A stretch of 64,000 nucleotides of DNA from Struthio camelus (GCF_040807025.1 NC_090946.1:4134001-4198000); one strand, 5' to 3'. Numbered from the stretch's first letter, positions 32,991-47,380 are shown. The notes: generated from the sequence alone by a model not told the origin. Numbers and translations: made by a program.

Positions 32991-35789
32991 GAACTGAGAG
33001 ATAGGACTTAGTTTGGGAGTTCGCTGCTCTCCAGTAAGATAGTCATACAGCTGTTACAGGTGAAGTATGAGAGGCTTGTGAGAAATTGATTGTATCAATA
33101 TTAATTTATGTCCTCCCCTTCCTTGCCCACTTCTGAGTGGGCTGTGCGCCTGCTCTGTTCCCTTCAAGTGAGAAGCCAGTGCCCCCTGTAGTGAGATGTT
33201 GCAGGTCGGATGGCATGGCTCAGCCCCTGGGGCCTGCAGTTTGTTTGCTTCAATCAAAGTTTTACATTCCGTCCCTGAGAGTCAGGGCCTTCTTCACTGC
33301 CAAGGTGGCTGGGTATCATATCTATGGTGGATAGAGCTGGAAACCTAAACCCTGTGGATTTGTAAACTCAGTGTCATTAGAACTGAGAAATATTTTAGGA
33401 AAGAGATCCTTTGTTGTATAACAATAGCCCGGCGTGTGGAGGGTGGTATGTTCTGCGTGGCAGCAAGACTGTTGGCTTCCTCATGTGAGAGAAATATCGC
33501 AAACTGCTAAGCTTCTGTTGCGGTTTCTTCTTCACCATCTCCCCACTGTATCTGCAGCCTGTGCTTCCCTCAGAGCTGTTGCACCCTGTGCTCCGTGCAG
33601 GAGAATGTTGCCGTTCTAAACTCTGGCTATTAGTGGACGTACACACTGAAAATTTAAAACAATCAGAGAGCAGTTCCTCCTTGTGTCATAGGAAGTGTAC
33701 GTACTTGTCTTCAAGGACTTTACTGTCTCTGTTACTGTTACTTTGTTCTTTTTTGCTTATTTTCTTGAGTTCATGTGTGTTGTGCCTTTGTTTTCCATTG
33801 GCTTGCGGTACAAGCCTCCTACTTGGGATCAAACATCTACTAGCTTCCTTTTCCACTTCTACACTTTGTTTTGTTTTGTTTTCCTCTGGAGCGTGGATGC
33901 AAGGAGATGAGTTTTGGCCAAGGACTGGTTCAGAGTTGCTCTTAGTATCAGTACCTCTTTTTCTGCCTCGGTTAAGCTTTGCCAGATTTCCCTGCTATCC
34001 TCTGCTCCTTCAGGTTGTCTCAAAGTGCTAATAGCAAAGTCTGACCTGGGGCAGGCTGCTTCCTCATTCATATCCATGCCACGGTTACCCTGCCATCTCC
34101 CTCCAATCTCGAACCTCGTCTTGCTAAGGCAAAATAAGTTTTATGCGCAGTAGGAAAGGAAGACTCTCCTACCATTTCTTACCTGTGATGTCTGTGACCT
34201 CAGTCAGTGTTTAACAGGTCTATTCATGAGTAAAACTCCCCTTCTTCAAGATCTGACCCTGTTTGTGCGAGAACTTATGCTGAAAGGGACTCGTCGTATT
34301 CTAAACTGCTCACTGCAGTTTTGGTGTAATGACAGTTCTCAGATTGACTCTAGAGTAGCTTCTAAAGGTAAGCTCTCTTATTAGGGAGTTGGGTATTTTT
34401 GCTGTTGTCATTGCTGTGTTTGAGACCCATGTTGACTTCGCCATGTCATCCCTTGCTCTGTTTTTCACTTGCTGAAGTATTCCACCCACCCTTCACATCC
34501 ATATGATAAGGGGACTGCTATTTACCTACTTACTTGTTTCTATAAAATCATTAAACACAGACCAGCACAGAAATGAACCTTCATTTTTGGTTTTATTGGG
34601 ACTCCACTGCCCTGCTTTCTGCCACAGGCTTTGTGCAGTTCTGATGCCTCAGAATCAGAGGTATGTGATACATGTGGCAGTACCAAGATGAGGGAGCAAT
34701 CCAAAGCAGCATGTACGTTACTCAGCACTCAGAGTTGGTTATTAGTGGCCCTTGCCTGTATGGTCTGTCCTGGCTGAATGCATTACTTTGGGGGTGTTGT
34801 GCATATAAAATAATCTCTTTGTGTGTTTGCTAGATCATTACCACACACCTCCTTGGGTCTTAGCTCCTTTGTCAGCATATGTGCAGTGTCCACTGGCAGC
34901 CACTATCTGGTGGGGAAGTGGTGTCATCTGCAACTACCAAGGTTACACCTTCTGAGCTTTCCTTCCACAAAGGCTGCAACTGACAGCAGAGGTGATGTCC
35001 AGGGAATAGTCCCAAGTTCCTGACCTGCTGATAAACTCTGTTACAAATGTCAACACAGGGATTATTGGTAATGAGTTGCACCTCCCCATCTGTGTGCATG
35101 GGGCAGCAGGAGAGGAGTACTCTGCACTTTAAGACCCTTTCCTTTAGCTCAGCTGTCTGCTGCTGTGTCCTGCCATGACAGCCCCATCTTCTCCCATATG
35201 GTTGTGCATGAGCAGAGACAGTAAGACTGGAGAAGCTGGGCAGAAGCTACTCTTCTCTCCTTTTTTTGTATTCCTTAGTGCCAGCTCTGCTGGGTGGAAC
35301 CCAACTGGATGACCTCCATGCTACAGGAGTCCTAGCTGTATTTTGATGCAGGGCTCCACTGAGCAATGCCGTAGAATAGCTCCCTTGCCTCCCACACCTC
35401 TCTTTATCAGCAGTCACCAATGCCTCTATGGAAAAAGCCCATTTGCCTGCTTCTTTCACCTATCTCACATCATGTGCTGGGGCAACTCAGACTAGGGTAA
35501 CTATGACATTAACTCTTTCACCCCAACTGTCTCTTTATAGCTAAAGCCTTTTGCATTTATGGGGAAAAAAATGGCTCTTTTAGGGAGCTCTGAGCTGTTC
35601 TGGCTGCGTCTCACAGGGCTTAGAGCACTTTCATATGCAATCAGTGGGGAAGCAACACAGGAGCCTGTGTGCCCATGCTCAAGGTCACTGCCCTTCCCAG
35701 GAATGCTGCCCTTTGGATCCCTGCTCCGAGCTGCCCCAGCATGAAGACTACAAGGAAACTCGAGCACTCTTCATGTGCCGTTCTCATGT

Positions 35790-35956
35790 GACTTTTTGTA
35801 CTTATGTATGAAAGATATAAACTAATATTGCTGTAAAGAAAGATACAAATTAATATAGCATATTATATAAAGATAAATGTATATAAAAATTTCTGTATAT
35901 TGTATGGCACTGTGTATAAAATGGATGTAGAAGCATGACTGGTGTATGTGACTGTT
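35790..35956 (+). terminator. Candidate distal poly(A) region for a long DAGLA 3' UTR
   Basis: A 140-bp AT-rich island with repeated TATAAA/ATATAAA variants (the last TATAAA at 35915-35920) is followed by a GT-rich stretch (35939-35956). That is the arrangement of a non-canonical cleavage site. Use by DAGLA would give a 10-kb 3' UTR. Inference only. Confidence 0.25.
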
Positions 35957-37107
35957 CCCAAGCCTGACCTGGAGAATGATAGTCATGTGATTTGCCTGAG
36001 GTTATGTCCTAAAGGATTGTGTGTGAGTCTGAGAGTTGGAAGAAACTGCATTGTACTCTTATTGCAGAGGGACAAGGAAGATGTTGGTGCTTTGTCACTA
36101 CAGCTGTCTGAAGGGTTCTGTGGAACAATTCAGGTGCTGCTAGAGGCTACTTGTCCCCTCTCTAGCCCTGTCTGTTCTGGATCTCAACTTTCCACGGAGC
36201 AGGAGAAAAACTTTGGGGAACATCTCTGTCCCTTGAGACTAGCTTGACACCTCTAAGCTTTGCGTTTCTGTGTGGCAGTCTCTAGCTCCAGGTTGGCCCT
36301 GTGAAGCCAAGTGTGGAAACTGCAAGAGACTCAGCCAGTAGTGATCTCTAACCTCTTTCTTTTTGGTGAAGAAGAGAGCTAGGAAGAAAGTTTTAGCTAT
36401 CAGATATTTGAATTCAACATGTCATGTGAGAAGAATGGCGTTAGTGTGAACAAAGGTAGTTGATTAAGAGGGGATCTTTAGGAAGATGTGAGAAAGTTAC
36501 AGGGAGAGGAGAGAGGGACTGAATACAAGCAAGAATAGTATGGAAGTCTACCATGTGGAGAAATAGAAAGGCACTGGGATCCATCTGTGGAGAAGGTGAG
36601 TTCAAATTGGTGAGCAAAGAGTTTCACAGAAATCTGCCAATAAGTACCCTTCAGAGCAATGGACACATCTTAATGTAGGTTTGTAAAGCAGGATATGAAT
36701 GTTTGGTGCTGTTTACACTATGTATTAAAAAATACTGTAGTAATCCATATTCTGGAAGGGGGAAAGCAATACCATAACTACAGGGATAGAGAGGCAAGGC
36801 GAGTAAGGGAAGCCAATGGAACAGGTTAATGAAAGGTACAGGAGCTTTCTGACCAGCTGTTAGAAGTACGGGCAGGAAAAAGGAATGCCTGGAAGAAAAT
36901 AATCCTATTAATGGCTGCATGGAATAGTTTTTATGGCTGTTCCTGAACAAACTTAGTACTGTCATGGAATTAAGAGCCATAAAGTGGCTGAAATACTGAG
37001 TTCCTATAAAAATGTCTAGAAAAAGCGCTGGTATGTATAAATGCTTGTCTGATGCTTTGGGGGTTTTTTTGGCTTTTTTTCCCCCCTACCCATAACTATA
37101 TCAGTTT

Positions 37108-37177
37108 CACAGAATTTTTTAGGTTGGAAGGGACCTCTGGAGATCATCTAGTCCAACCTCCCTGCTCAAGCAGGGAT
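37108..37177 (-). mobile_element. CR1 3'-end fragment
   Basis: About 70 bp matching the conserved CR1 3' UTR hairpin region (GGTTGGAAGGGACCTCTGGA, then CATCTAGTCCAACC and CTGCTCAAGCAGGG on the + strand), with one terminal octamer-like unit at 37108. It is severely 5'-truncated and belongs to a different subfamily from the two intronic copies. Confidence 0.9.
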
Positions 37178-37197
37178 AAAACTTTGATAAAAACTTT

Positions 37198-37219
37198 GAT
37201 CAGTTTGATAAAACTGATC
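37198..37219. repeat. Perfect 9-bp-arm hairpin
   Basis: GATCAGTTT and AAACTGATC flank a 4-base loop, just beside the CR1 fragment's truncated 5' end and a short AAACTTTGAT tandem repeat at about 37178-37200. Templated filler at the CR1 truncation point is a possible origin. Confidence 0.8.
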
Positions 37220-40200
37220 TATAAACTCTTCTATAAACACTTCCTTGAGCTAAAAAAAGAAAGGAAACCAACAACAAAACTCTGAATATTACCCTTGTGT
37301 AAACGTGAAATAATCCACACTTAGGAATGAGTGACTGTTTTAATAGAATTACTAAGGTGAAAGTATACAAGTGTGTACATAGCAGGCATTTTGGATGTTG
37401 CTTTAAAACCTCTTTTACTAGTAAGGGCCTTACCTAATGAATGTAACTAGGGATGTAGCTGCCATTTTCAGAAAGACTGTTTGGCCTGTTGGTGGTCATA
37501 GGAGAAATTTTTAGTTTACTAAGCAACGTTTTTTTTTCAACCTGTTATCCCTAAAGCATCCAGAACTACACCACAAAATTTTTAAAACAATTTGCAAGCC
37601 AGGCCCATGCATTCCCAAACAAGCAAAGAAAAGGGGTGAAAACTAACAGTAATATATGAGTAGTTAAAGTTGTTTTAGTTACTTGTAAATAAAAACCACA
37701 GTGGCAGCACTGCACAAGGTGTTTCATCAGTGTTTTTTTGTTTTTATTTTTTAAGAATGTTAGGTGGTCCTTCAGTTAGAAAAGAAGAACAAGAAAAGGT
37801 TAAGAAACAATCTCGCGGTGAGAGAGAAAACATATGAGAAAACATATTTTAAAAAATCATGCCAAGAAAGGCCAACAGTTATTTAAATGAGTCTGTACTT
37901 ACTAGAAGAGGTACTGATCTGGTCAGCTGTATTACACAAAATTTTACTTGACCGAGTGCTCTTCCTTGGGAACAGTGTTAGGCTCAAGGGAAATAAAAAC
38001 AATTTACAGATGGAAAGAGCTTTTAGCTGGGTGATGTCTCTAGCTCTCAGCGGTTTGATACAGATGTATTTCGTTTTCAGTTACTGGTACAGTAGAGAAA
38101 ATAGGCATGCTGTTTGGAATTTGTGGGTAACCCTGGTTTGTCTTACCGGGCCAGACTAACGCAAAGAGTTGAGGAGTCAGGTCAGTCTTCCTCAGTGTAA
38201 GGGAAAGCTTGGAAAACTGCAGAAATGGAAAAGCCTAGATGCGATTGTTTTTTCCGGCTGAAATTAGGTACAGGAGCTTGAGCAAGCCTCGATTTCCTTG
38301 CTGGGAGATGCAGAGGTGGTGAATGTTGCTTCCCTCTGTGCAGTTGTGGAGCCCTCTGCTGGTTCCTCTGGGCCGCGGTGCCGGGGTCTGGGGAGCCTGC
38401 GGAGCGCTGTGTTGGTCAGCTGTGCTGCAGCAGAGGGAGCTGTCCCCGTGCTCGCAGCTGCTGCTGGTTTTGTGCGCTTCCACTTTGCAGGCATTCCCCA
38501 TGCCTAACTCAGCTGAGCACCCTCAAATATTGAAGCATTGCTGTCTGCCTGCTCCCAGTGCTTGCTCTGCAACTGCAAAGTATGGGCCTGGGGAGTAACA
38601 ATAATGCATAGAATAACTGATCAGTAACGTGCGAGGGGCTAGGCCTCCTGGGATCTTGCTGCTGGAAGGCCTCACATGTACTGTGAACTGGCACAAGCTC
38701 TGTGGAGAAGAGCCTGAGAAATCAATGCAGTAATAGCTTCAAAGAATTTCTTGTGTCTCTGCTTATCAGGAGTCACAGGAGTTTAGCATAGACTAAATGG
38801 CACTTTCCAACCTGCTTTTTTGCACAAACACTCCCACTCTGCTCTAGTTGTTCTGAATCCCAGAAATGCTGGTTTGAATCTTCATGCTTCTGACTGCAGC
38901 CTATCTCCCAGAACGGAAGTGTGTTCCCTTGCAGGCAATCTTCCTTTATTCTTTTGTAAATCAATGGTGGTGTTCTCTCCATCTTGGGAACAAACCTCTT
39001 GCAGTTAATGAATAACTGGCAAGAGATTTATCAGTGCAGTTCTTTTGCCAAGAAGAGATAACAGAACGAGCTCGCGGGAGACCGCTTCCACCTCCAGCAG
39101 TGTGGGAGCTACCTTGGGTGTGTACAGAGCTTTGGAGAAGGGTGAGACTGCATCCTCGGCTGTCTTTTTCCCTGTTCATTGGCTGATACTGAAAAGAGGC
39201 TTGCAGTCTCAGTGCAAGGAGGTTCAGAGTCAAAGCAGGCCAACCCCAAGAAGGGCTTTGTAAGGACAGGCCTGGCTGGGCTGAACAAGCTTTGCCTATC
39301 TGATCTGTCTGTGCTGGCCCTTGTGGTGTCGCGTGTTGAATCAGACACAGAAGACCAAGAGGCTTGGGCATGGGGTGTGTTCTTGCATGCATGTTTCTTG
39401 CATTGGTGCTGATAATTAGAGAGTACTGATCTGTGGCTGCACTGAGGAACATCTTCCTCAGCTTTGGCAACCTATCATGCCTACAAAGGCCTCTGTGCCC
39501 ATCACTTTGATGTTTTTGCTCTGTGCTGTACTATAGGAGCTGTTTGCCAGTGGAGCCAGGCTAGTCTCCTTCTGCATCTGCCTGTTGATTTGAGATGTCT
39601 TGCTCCAAAAGTAAGGGGATGGGGGGTACCTCTGTTTGTCTTTTTACTATGTTCTGAAGACAGAGCTCCTGGAATGGAGGATCTTCACTGAGCATTTTAT
39701 GTCCTTCAAGGTGAAGAAGAGGTTCCCAGCAAGGCCCTCTGGACTCCTAGTTTGCCTAGAAACTGGCAAGATCGCCTGAAGCACTAGTGAGAGGCAGCCT
39801 AAGCCAGCAGTGTTTTGTTTAGGTGGCTGCACAACCTCCATTATGAAACGCCTGCATTCTGTACAGCTGGCGGGGGGCCCCCAGAATAACCACACTTGCT
39901 GAGGAGGAGAAGAATTGCAGCAGTGTTTGAGGCAAGGAGATGCTGTAACACAAAGATGAAAGCTATCAGGCAGCCTGGAGAGAGAGACCCACAGAGAAGG
40001 AGAAAGATGCACATGGGGGCCGGGGGAAGAATGAAATGTACCTCCATTTTTATAAGACTGTCTTCTGATTGCTCTGCTGGCTGCCTCAGAGAGTGCCATA
40101 GAGAAGTGTGCATGCTCTGAGAAGCCAAAGGAGGATGGAGGATAAGGAGAAGGGATCCAATAGGAGAGAATATTTGTATGAATTCAAGGCAAAGAAAGAA

Positions 40201-43200
40201 ATCAACTGGTTGGACTTGTGATACAAGCCATTATTCTTCAGTTGGCTTGTATTTATGCTTACTAAACCCAATTACATCAGCATTGGTCATCACAAAAGGA
40301 AGACTCCTTGTGAATGAGAAATGTTAGAGAGTGTAGAAAGTTGACTGGATCCTCTTGCTAAGCCTTCATCCTTAGTTCCCTTGGAGTATGAACAGGGAGG
40401 GCTCTTGTAAGGTGGGATGCATTGGCAGTATGGTGAGACACATCTTGCAACAGGATAAAACCAAAATACCTCTGTCCCCAACAGCAGGTGCCCTACTGAG
40501 GCTGGGCATGGAGGTGATTTGCTTCCTTGTTCAGCCTCTCTTGGCTAGGCAGGCTGTTCCCAGAATGCAGGAAGAGAGCAATCTAGGATGTACCTTACAC
40601 ACCAGTGATAACAATATCAGTGAGCTGAAGCTAACAAGGCCAATGACCTGGGAGTGAATGACAGTTCCCCTCACATTTCCCTCAGCCTTTCTGTGTCCTC
40701 AGATAACACCCAATTACAAGAATAGGAGGAAGACTCTGAGTTGAACAAAGAGAAGTTTCATAGAACAATGCAGTAACAAGAAACAGAACACAGTGTTATG
40801 GGCTTTTCCCTACCTTTGTATCCCCAGCTCAACAGAGATGTCCCAAAGATCCCTTCACACTTCCCTCCAGTTGTCTCCGTTCTGAGCCATGCAGAACTCC
40901 TCCTGCCTGAGACTGTCAAGTGAGATAAGAATGGGATGGGATAACTTGGGTGTTTATGGAAAGGGATAACCCTTTCCATAATCTCTTGCCAGCTAGCTCA
41001 CTCTGTGGGCCACGCATCCTCTCTCTGCTCAGAGCTGTATTGTATGTCAGCCTGCAGTGTCTCATTCCCAGATACCATAGTATAAGTCAAAAAACCTAAT
41101 TCTCCTCATCTCACCTACCTTCTACTATTGAGAACAAAAAATAATCCACTTTTCAGCCATACTGGTCAAAGAAATTATCCTTCAGTCTTTCTCTACAAGC
41201 TTCAAGCTGCTGCATCCCGTCTCAGTGAAATTTCCAAGTAGTTTCTGTTCTCTATCCTAGCGTCCTTCCTGTCTGCACGCCACTACTCTACACGCATTAC
41301 CTGAATGCATTTCAGCCTCAAATGTTGGCTAAACATGTTAGAGCTCCTTATTTTCCTCCCACAAGTTAAATTTACTAGCAAGCTAGGCTGCCCTACATTA
41401 AGAGGTGGCACAAAGATACATTCATCATAAAATTCATAACAAACTCTGTTAAGTGGTCATTTCAGAACTAGGAAATGCAGCTGAGGTAAGGGGGTCCTCC
41501 CTCTGTGAAGTATGAATGGCCTAGACCATGCTAAATACATGGTACTGTCCTTGTGGCACAACCTATTCAGTCTGTGATGATTTGTGATGGTTTGCGAACG
41601 TTGCACTCTACTTTGTTGGATGGAAGTCAGCTGGAGTTTCAGGTACTGCTATGAATGCTCGAGCTGATTTGGAAGAGGTCTGAATCCAAGTTAAAGGCTG
41701 CCTTTGGAAAGCAGGGCCCTGAGTTCTGCCAGCTCTCTCTGTACAACAGGCAATGTTCACCTATACCCTTGCAGAGGACAGACGTGTCAGTGCTAAATGT
41801 ATCTCCTCGTTCCTGAGGAAGGAGGTTTCTTTCCGTATCTTTAGCTGAATTGCATCGTGATTGTAGTGATCAGCATGAGTAGTGATGGCTCCTTGTTGCT
41901 CCTGATGCTTGGCAGTAAGGGGGACCTGCCTTTCCAGTGGCCTTGATCAGTATATAAGAGAGGGGCATCCTCTTCAGCATAGATGCTCCTACCAGTGTGG
42001 TTCTAGGTGGTGGGGAGTGGGAGACGGAAGCCTGTAGAGAGGTGGTCATGGGAAAGTACTGAGTTACACAAGATCAGCATTGCGTGAGAGGCAACTGCAT
42101 CCCCAGCTTAGTGGCTCTTGTCATTAACTGCATTCTCATGGAGTTACTCATTGAAACTTTAGTCTTCGTTTGCGGGTTTTTGATCCCTGTGTGTTCATGC
42201 TGAATTCACTGGCCGGCTCAAAGGAGTATTGTCACGCTAGATCACAGCATCAGCTCTTCCAGGGAAGTCAGTTGGGGTCAAGGAAAGAAAATTCTTCTTT
42301 GCACCCCCATGCAGCAGAAAAATCATGGGCAATATGTAAGTTCTGCACACAAGCAGAATATACACGCTCTGAGACTGAGCTGACTCCAAACCCTGGAACA
42401 GGTATAAACTGAGTAGAGCACAGATGAGGCTACATGGATCGTCCTCAAATAAAGTCCTTACACAACAAATTCTTTCTCACCCAAACACCCAGTAACCCTG
42501 CTGCTAGTAGATGTCACACATGGTTACTGCCTTGGCAGCTCCTTCAGGAGACATGTTGTCTTCCCTGTCACCCACACAATCTTATACGCTCCCCCAGCTC
42601 AGGAAACTGACCTCGTCTCCATAAGGATGGCTACCAGGTTACGCTCACAATAACCCTCTTAGCAAGTCCAAAGGCCCTTATTGCAGTTTACCAACATACC
42701 GAAATGACTGTCACCCTCTAGGTCACTCCTGTGGCTCCAAAGACACTTGCTACCTCATAGAAGGGGAGGATTGGAGCTGAGCAAGGGAATTGCTGAAACA
42801 TGCTCCTGAATTGCAGACTTTTTAACCCTCTTAGCATCTGTGATGAGCAAGCTGCTGTGCTATAGACAGTAATTACAAACATTTGCAACAATAGTGCCTT
42901 TTTTCTTTTTCTCTTCTTTGCAGACTTCAAGAGCAACAGTAGATTGGCCAGCTTACTGTTTCTCTGCTTTCTAAATCCAAGGACTACAGCAACATGTGAA
43001 AAACCCCAGAGGCTGTGTATGCCATGCTTTTTTTTTTTTTCATTTTTAGCCATGTAACGTTTGACTAAATTCAGAATGGTTATCTGGGTTACAAGATTCT
43101 TATTTGTTTCTGCTCGCTTGTGCCTGCAAGCATGTCTTAGAAAAAAACATTTTCATGGGTTATGTACTGATGGACTGTATCTCAGTTGAGGAGTACTGCT

Positions 43201-45180
43201 GTGGCTTCTCTGCAAGTCTTTGCAGTTGTTTTATTTCCCACTTTGGATGTATAGAGACTCTATCAGAGGATAAAAACAGTCAGAAGGTTGACTAAGATAA
43301 TGGGTATTTTTAAGATGTAGCAGCTACCATTATCTTGGCTGACATATTCAAAAACTCTGGATAGCTAAGGAGGTTGGTAGCCTGTACATGATTCACGTGA
43401 CCTACGTGAAAGTTTCAGTACATCCTACTTAATTCAGTGTGAGATCTATATGGTGTTACCAAATGCAGGCATCCCTAAAGAGATGCCTTTGCAGGTTGGT
43501 TCTGAGAACATGCAAGTCCATGCTTGCATTTCTTCCTTGCAGGAGTCAGCCACTCCAGCTACTGTGATTGTTTCCCTTCCTGCACTTGCACTTCTTTTTT
43601 CTTCTGATCAACAATTTCTTTGATCAAGCAGAGGATCTTTGGTTCCAGATGAAGCAGCAGTCTTCTGGTAGCTCAGACAGCTGAAGGGATTGAGTAGCAG
43701 GAAAGAGGTCTGAAAATTAGCCTGGAGTCAGTATGGAGAGGCAATAAGCAGCACAGGCAGTGTGTGAGGACCTTAGCAGACTGGCTGCTGTGTTTTCAGT
43801 GAGTTAACCCCTACATAGTTGTCCCACAAAGGCAGCAGTTCTGTGAGGGGTGGAACAAATGCAGCCTGGTTTCTGAAGGATTTGTAAAGGTGGGGATCCT
43901 CACTGGTGTAGCGCCTGGGCAATTTGTCTTGCAATGGGAAGTGCTTGGTGCCTGATAGAGGTGAAGCTTACACTGTGACTTTTGCCTTCACAAGATAGTG
44001 ATCATCTTGTTCTTCTGTCGAAACTATTTTCATGAAACTTTTAGGAACTGAATCTCTGAAAAGTGTCTTTCAGATCTCTGCCCCTCTGTTCAATGCAGAT
44101 GAGGCTGACTAGTGCAGCCTGAAGTTTGATAGTGAGGCACAGCTGCACACACAGAGTGTGATTTTGTAAGCCTCATTTCCAAAGGAAACCAGACAAAAAA
44201 CAAAGAATGAGGAATTAAGATTGCTGTTGTAAAACTACCTTTGATAAGGACACTTACAGCCTAGCTGCACCCTGATTTTTGCTATAGTAGATTCATCAGC
44301 ATCATTTCTAGTAACCTGAGGGGGCTTTGGATCAAAATTTAAATTGATATATGCTTAAGATGCTGAAGAAATAGATATGTGCACACTGAGTATATAACTT
44401 ATATACAACATTAGTATGAGATATTCAGTATTCCAGCATCTCCAGAAACTAATTAGCAGCCTGTTTGGCATCTCATGGCAGAGTCACATCAGGAGCAATC
44501 TTTTGACACAGTGCTCTGCTCAGCTGAATCTCATGTTAGCCAGATTAACGAGACATTGTGTTCAAAATGTGATGAATTGTGCTTGCACACTCCCCGAAAC
44601 CATGGGTAGCAGGACACTGGCACGGTAACAACAGCTCGCTCTCCCATGACTTGTTCTCAGCAACTCTCAAGATCCAAACTCCCTTGTAGATAAAAGTAGA
44701 TCCCAGGAATCTCTGTGGTGTGCATGTCCATACTGCTTGACTTGATAGATCTATTCCTTTGGCCCAGCTTGAAATAGGGATGGCTGTTCTGGGAGCTCCG
44801 TGTCCCTGTTCTGCACCGCTTAGGATATAGTGTCCAACTGCCTGGCCTGTTACCAGGGAGTCCCTTTGGCCCACTGTATAGGGACTGGGGTGTATGTTCA
44901 TGGTCAGTGCTGATGAGAGAAGATAATAAGGTGGCAAAAAGTCTCACAGCTGTGTCTGAAAAGCTTGACTGTGCCCTGGGGGTTGGGGTTTAGGGAGGCG
45001 GGGGGGACTGTTGAATTATTTTTTTGTTTTAAACTGGACTTTGAAATTTAGTGCTGGAGGGAGCAGCATCCACACCTTTCATGAGTAATATCCCTCCACC
45101 CCCTCCTTGGCTCACACTCCCAACCAAACACATGGTATAGAGAGAGCAGTGTTTACAGAGAGTGTGACCCAGAGGAAATG

Positions 45181-45290
45181 AGGAAGGGAGTGTGTGTGTG
45201 TCTGAGGGGGAGAGGGAGAGACAAGGGAGACATGGACAGAAAGAGAGAGAGAGCGAGAACGGCAGAGGGGAGAGAGCAGAAAGAAAAGGA
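45181..45290 (+). repeat. GT- and GA-rich low-complexity tract
   Basis: A short GTGTGTGTGT run is followed by about 90 bp of nearly pure purine with GA repeats. It produces spurious open frames on the minus strand. Confidence 0.75.
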
Positions 45291-45636
45291 GAGCAAATAG
45301 CACACTAGGATGGGGGTTGAACTTCTATCCTCTGGCATTGTTTTCGGTGCAACAATAGTAGCTCAAAGTGATACCATTTAATTTCTTTGTCTTCAAATCT
45401 CTCCAGTATGTCTTGGGGATTATACAACTCTAACTCTGTAATGCCAGAGTCAGAACTGGTTGCAATAAGGGACCAAATGCTCTTTTTCCTGTCCAGAAGG
45501 GATGAGGGTGGGTGCATACCTCATTCCCATCAGGAGTGCATGCCCATCTTTTTTTCTTAACTGAGTCCAGGAAGGGAAACAGCAGCACTCCTTGGGACAG
45601 AGATCTGAGCAGTACTGTAAGACAAACATGCATGAA

Positions 45637-45671
45637 GAAAAATAAGGTGAAAAATAAGGTGAAAATAAGGG
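45637..45671 (+). repeat. 12-bp tandem repeat, about 3 units
   Basis: Units of the form AAAAATAAGGTG repeat about three times with small indels. Minor local tandem duplication. Confidence 0.75.
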
Positions 45672-47379
45672 ACAAAGATCATCAGTACCTTGCTTGATTC
45701 AAACACTGAGGAAAGAACAAAGATGGTAAACCCACCCTGAGGAGGAAGTTTGGTCCAAGTCACCAGGCACTGACTTGGGATCAGGAAACATGGCTTGTTT
45801 CACAGGCTGCTTGCTTGGATTTGGATAAGTGCAGGCAGCCTGACCTGTGTCTTCCAAGAGCAAAGTGGGACCGCTGTTAGCAATTATGAAGTGCCTGATA
45901 CCATGGTAATGGTGTCATACATGTACACAGATAGATAGAACCATTTTGAGCCTACCTGCTTGCTGCTGGGATACCATGGTGATGAGCTGAGTGCATATAC
46001 CTGGCCAGCCTAATGCTGTTGCCCAAAGACACCAAGTTATTTCAGGAATTATTTCTGGGCTATTGGTCTGGTTGTTCTTATGATAACTTTGTGCCATAGA
46101 CAACAGAAATGAGCTTTTGTTTATCCTGCTCCCCCATGGTACGTACTTTGGGTATTTATGAAAAGGACAATTTGCTGGGGGTTGCAGCCACTCTCTGCTA
46201 CAGTTGAAGTAATTAGTGAGTTGCTCTCAAAGGCCTTTTCATGTCCTGTTAGCAGAGTGTGTGTGTGTAGCACTTTGGGGTGGGGGGGTGGAGGGCTTGC
46301 TGGATTGTGCTGTGTTATGGGGAGCGCATGCTCTGGGGCTATTCACGTGACTGTTGAGGGGAAGGAGAGAGGCCACTGAGTTTTATTTTAAATCAAACAT
46401 CACACAGGAATCTGCACCTTAGGAGTGGGGAATCCCTGCCAAAGAATTACACAGATATTCTAGAGAGTTACAAATCCAAGTTAGATCAGTCTCAGAGTCA
46501 TTTTCTTCTAAAATCTTTTAATCATCTTTGACCCAGCTTTAGGACTTTAGGGTCCAATGGCATAACAGGCAGGAGTTTGTTCTTGCATCAGCATGGCCTG
46601 TTTACAGGTTCTTTTGAGTGCTTTGACAGTCACTGGTGAGGTGACCCAGAATAGCCCTGGCCTAACCACCGCATTTTGTTGTGCCTGAGTAGCTGAAGCT
46701 CCAGCTCCAGCTTTCTCCTGCCGTTCCTGTAAATTGTTAACTTCCCCCAGCTCATCATTCACACTGGTCAGTGAGCCTAGCCAAGGTCCTAGTTTATCAG
46801 GGGCTACCTGTGCTTTTCTTTCCTAGACCTTCCAGAATTGTTCTCTTACCTCGGATGGGGAGAGGAGGGGACGAGTGGCTTGGCCCTTCCAGATAGGAGT
46901 GGAGAGATGCATCAGGGATGCACTGTAGACCTTAGGGCACAAGGATAAGACAGGTGAAAAAGGGAATGAAAACTGACAGAAGTTGAACTACACAAGACAT
47001 GTTTCTAAAAGGCCTCTTTTGAAAACCCTCATTTACAGCAATGAGTATCTTACTGTATGGGTAACTACTCTCTATGACTATAGGAGATCAGATCTGATCT
47101 TAAACTTCTAAACAGCTCCTCCAGATGTCTGGGCATACTCAGGGGGAGGAGAGAAACATAGTCATCAGAGTTAGCCCTGGCTACATTTGGATCCTGGTCT
47201 GGTCATTTATTAGGTTCAGGATAATTTAATTCTGGTATAAGGGCCTAATATCTAACAGGGACAAAGGAATTGACCAGATTTAGATCTGGGTTAGCACTCA
47301 GGCTCCATAGCTAAAATAAATCTCAGCAGAGAAATGTTTTGCTTCTTTCCCATGCAGCTTGTATCTGAAGCTGGGGGAT

Positions 47380-47380
<1 letters not shown>

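Larger units (their letters stand above)
27966..37107. other. Intergenic DNA or extended DAGLA 3' UTR; no gene seen
   Basis: About 9 kb with no ORF that looks coding and no protein match recognised. It holds an ancient repeat relic near 28106, a palindrome at 29265-29290, a GACA microsatellite at 32972-32990, and an AT-rich stretch with non-canonical poly(A) signals at 35790-35930. Confidence 0.7.

Noticed and set aside
45112..45675. Minus-strand open frames near 45 kb.
   Set aside because: Low-complexity GA/GT tract; no splice signals or known protein similarity recognised.
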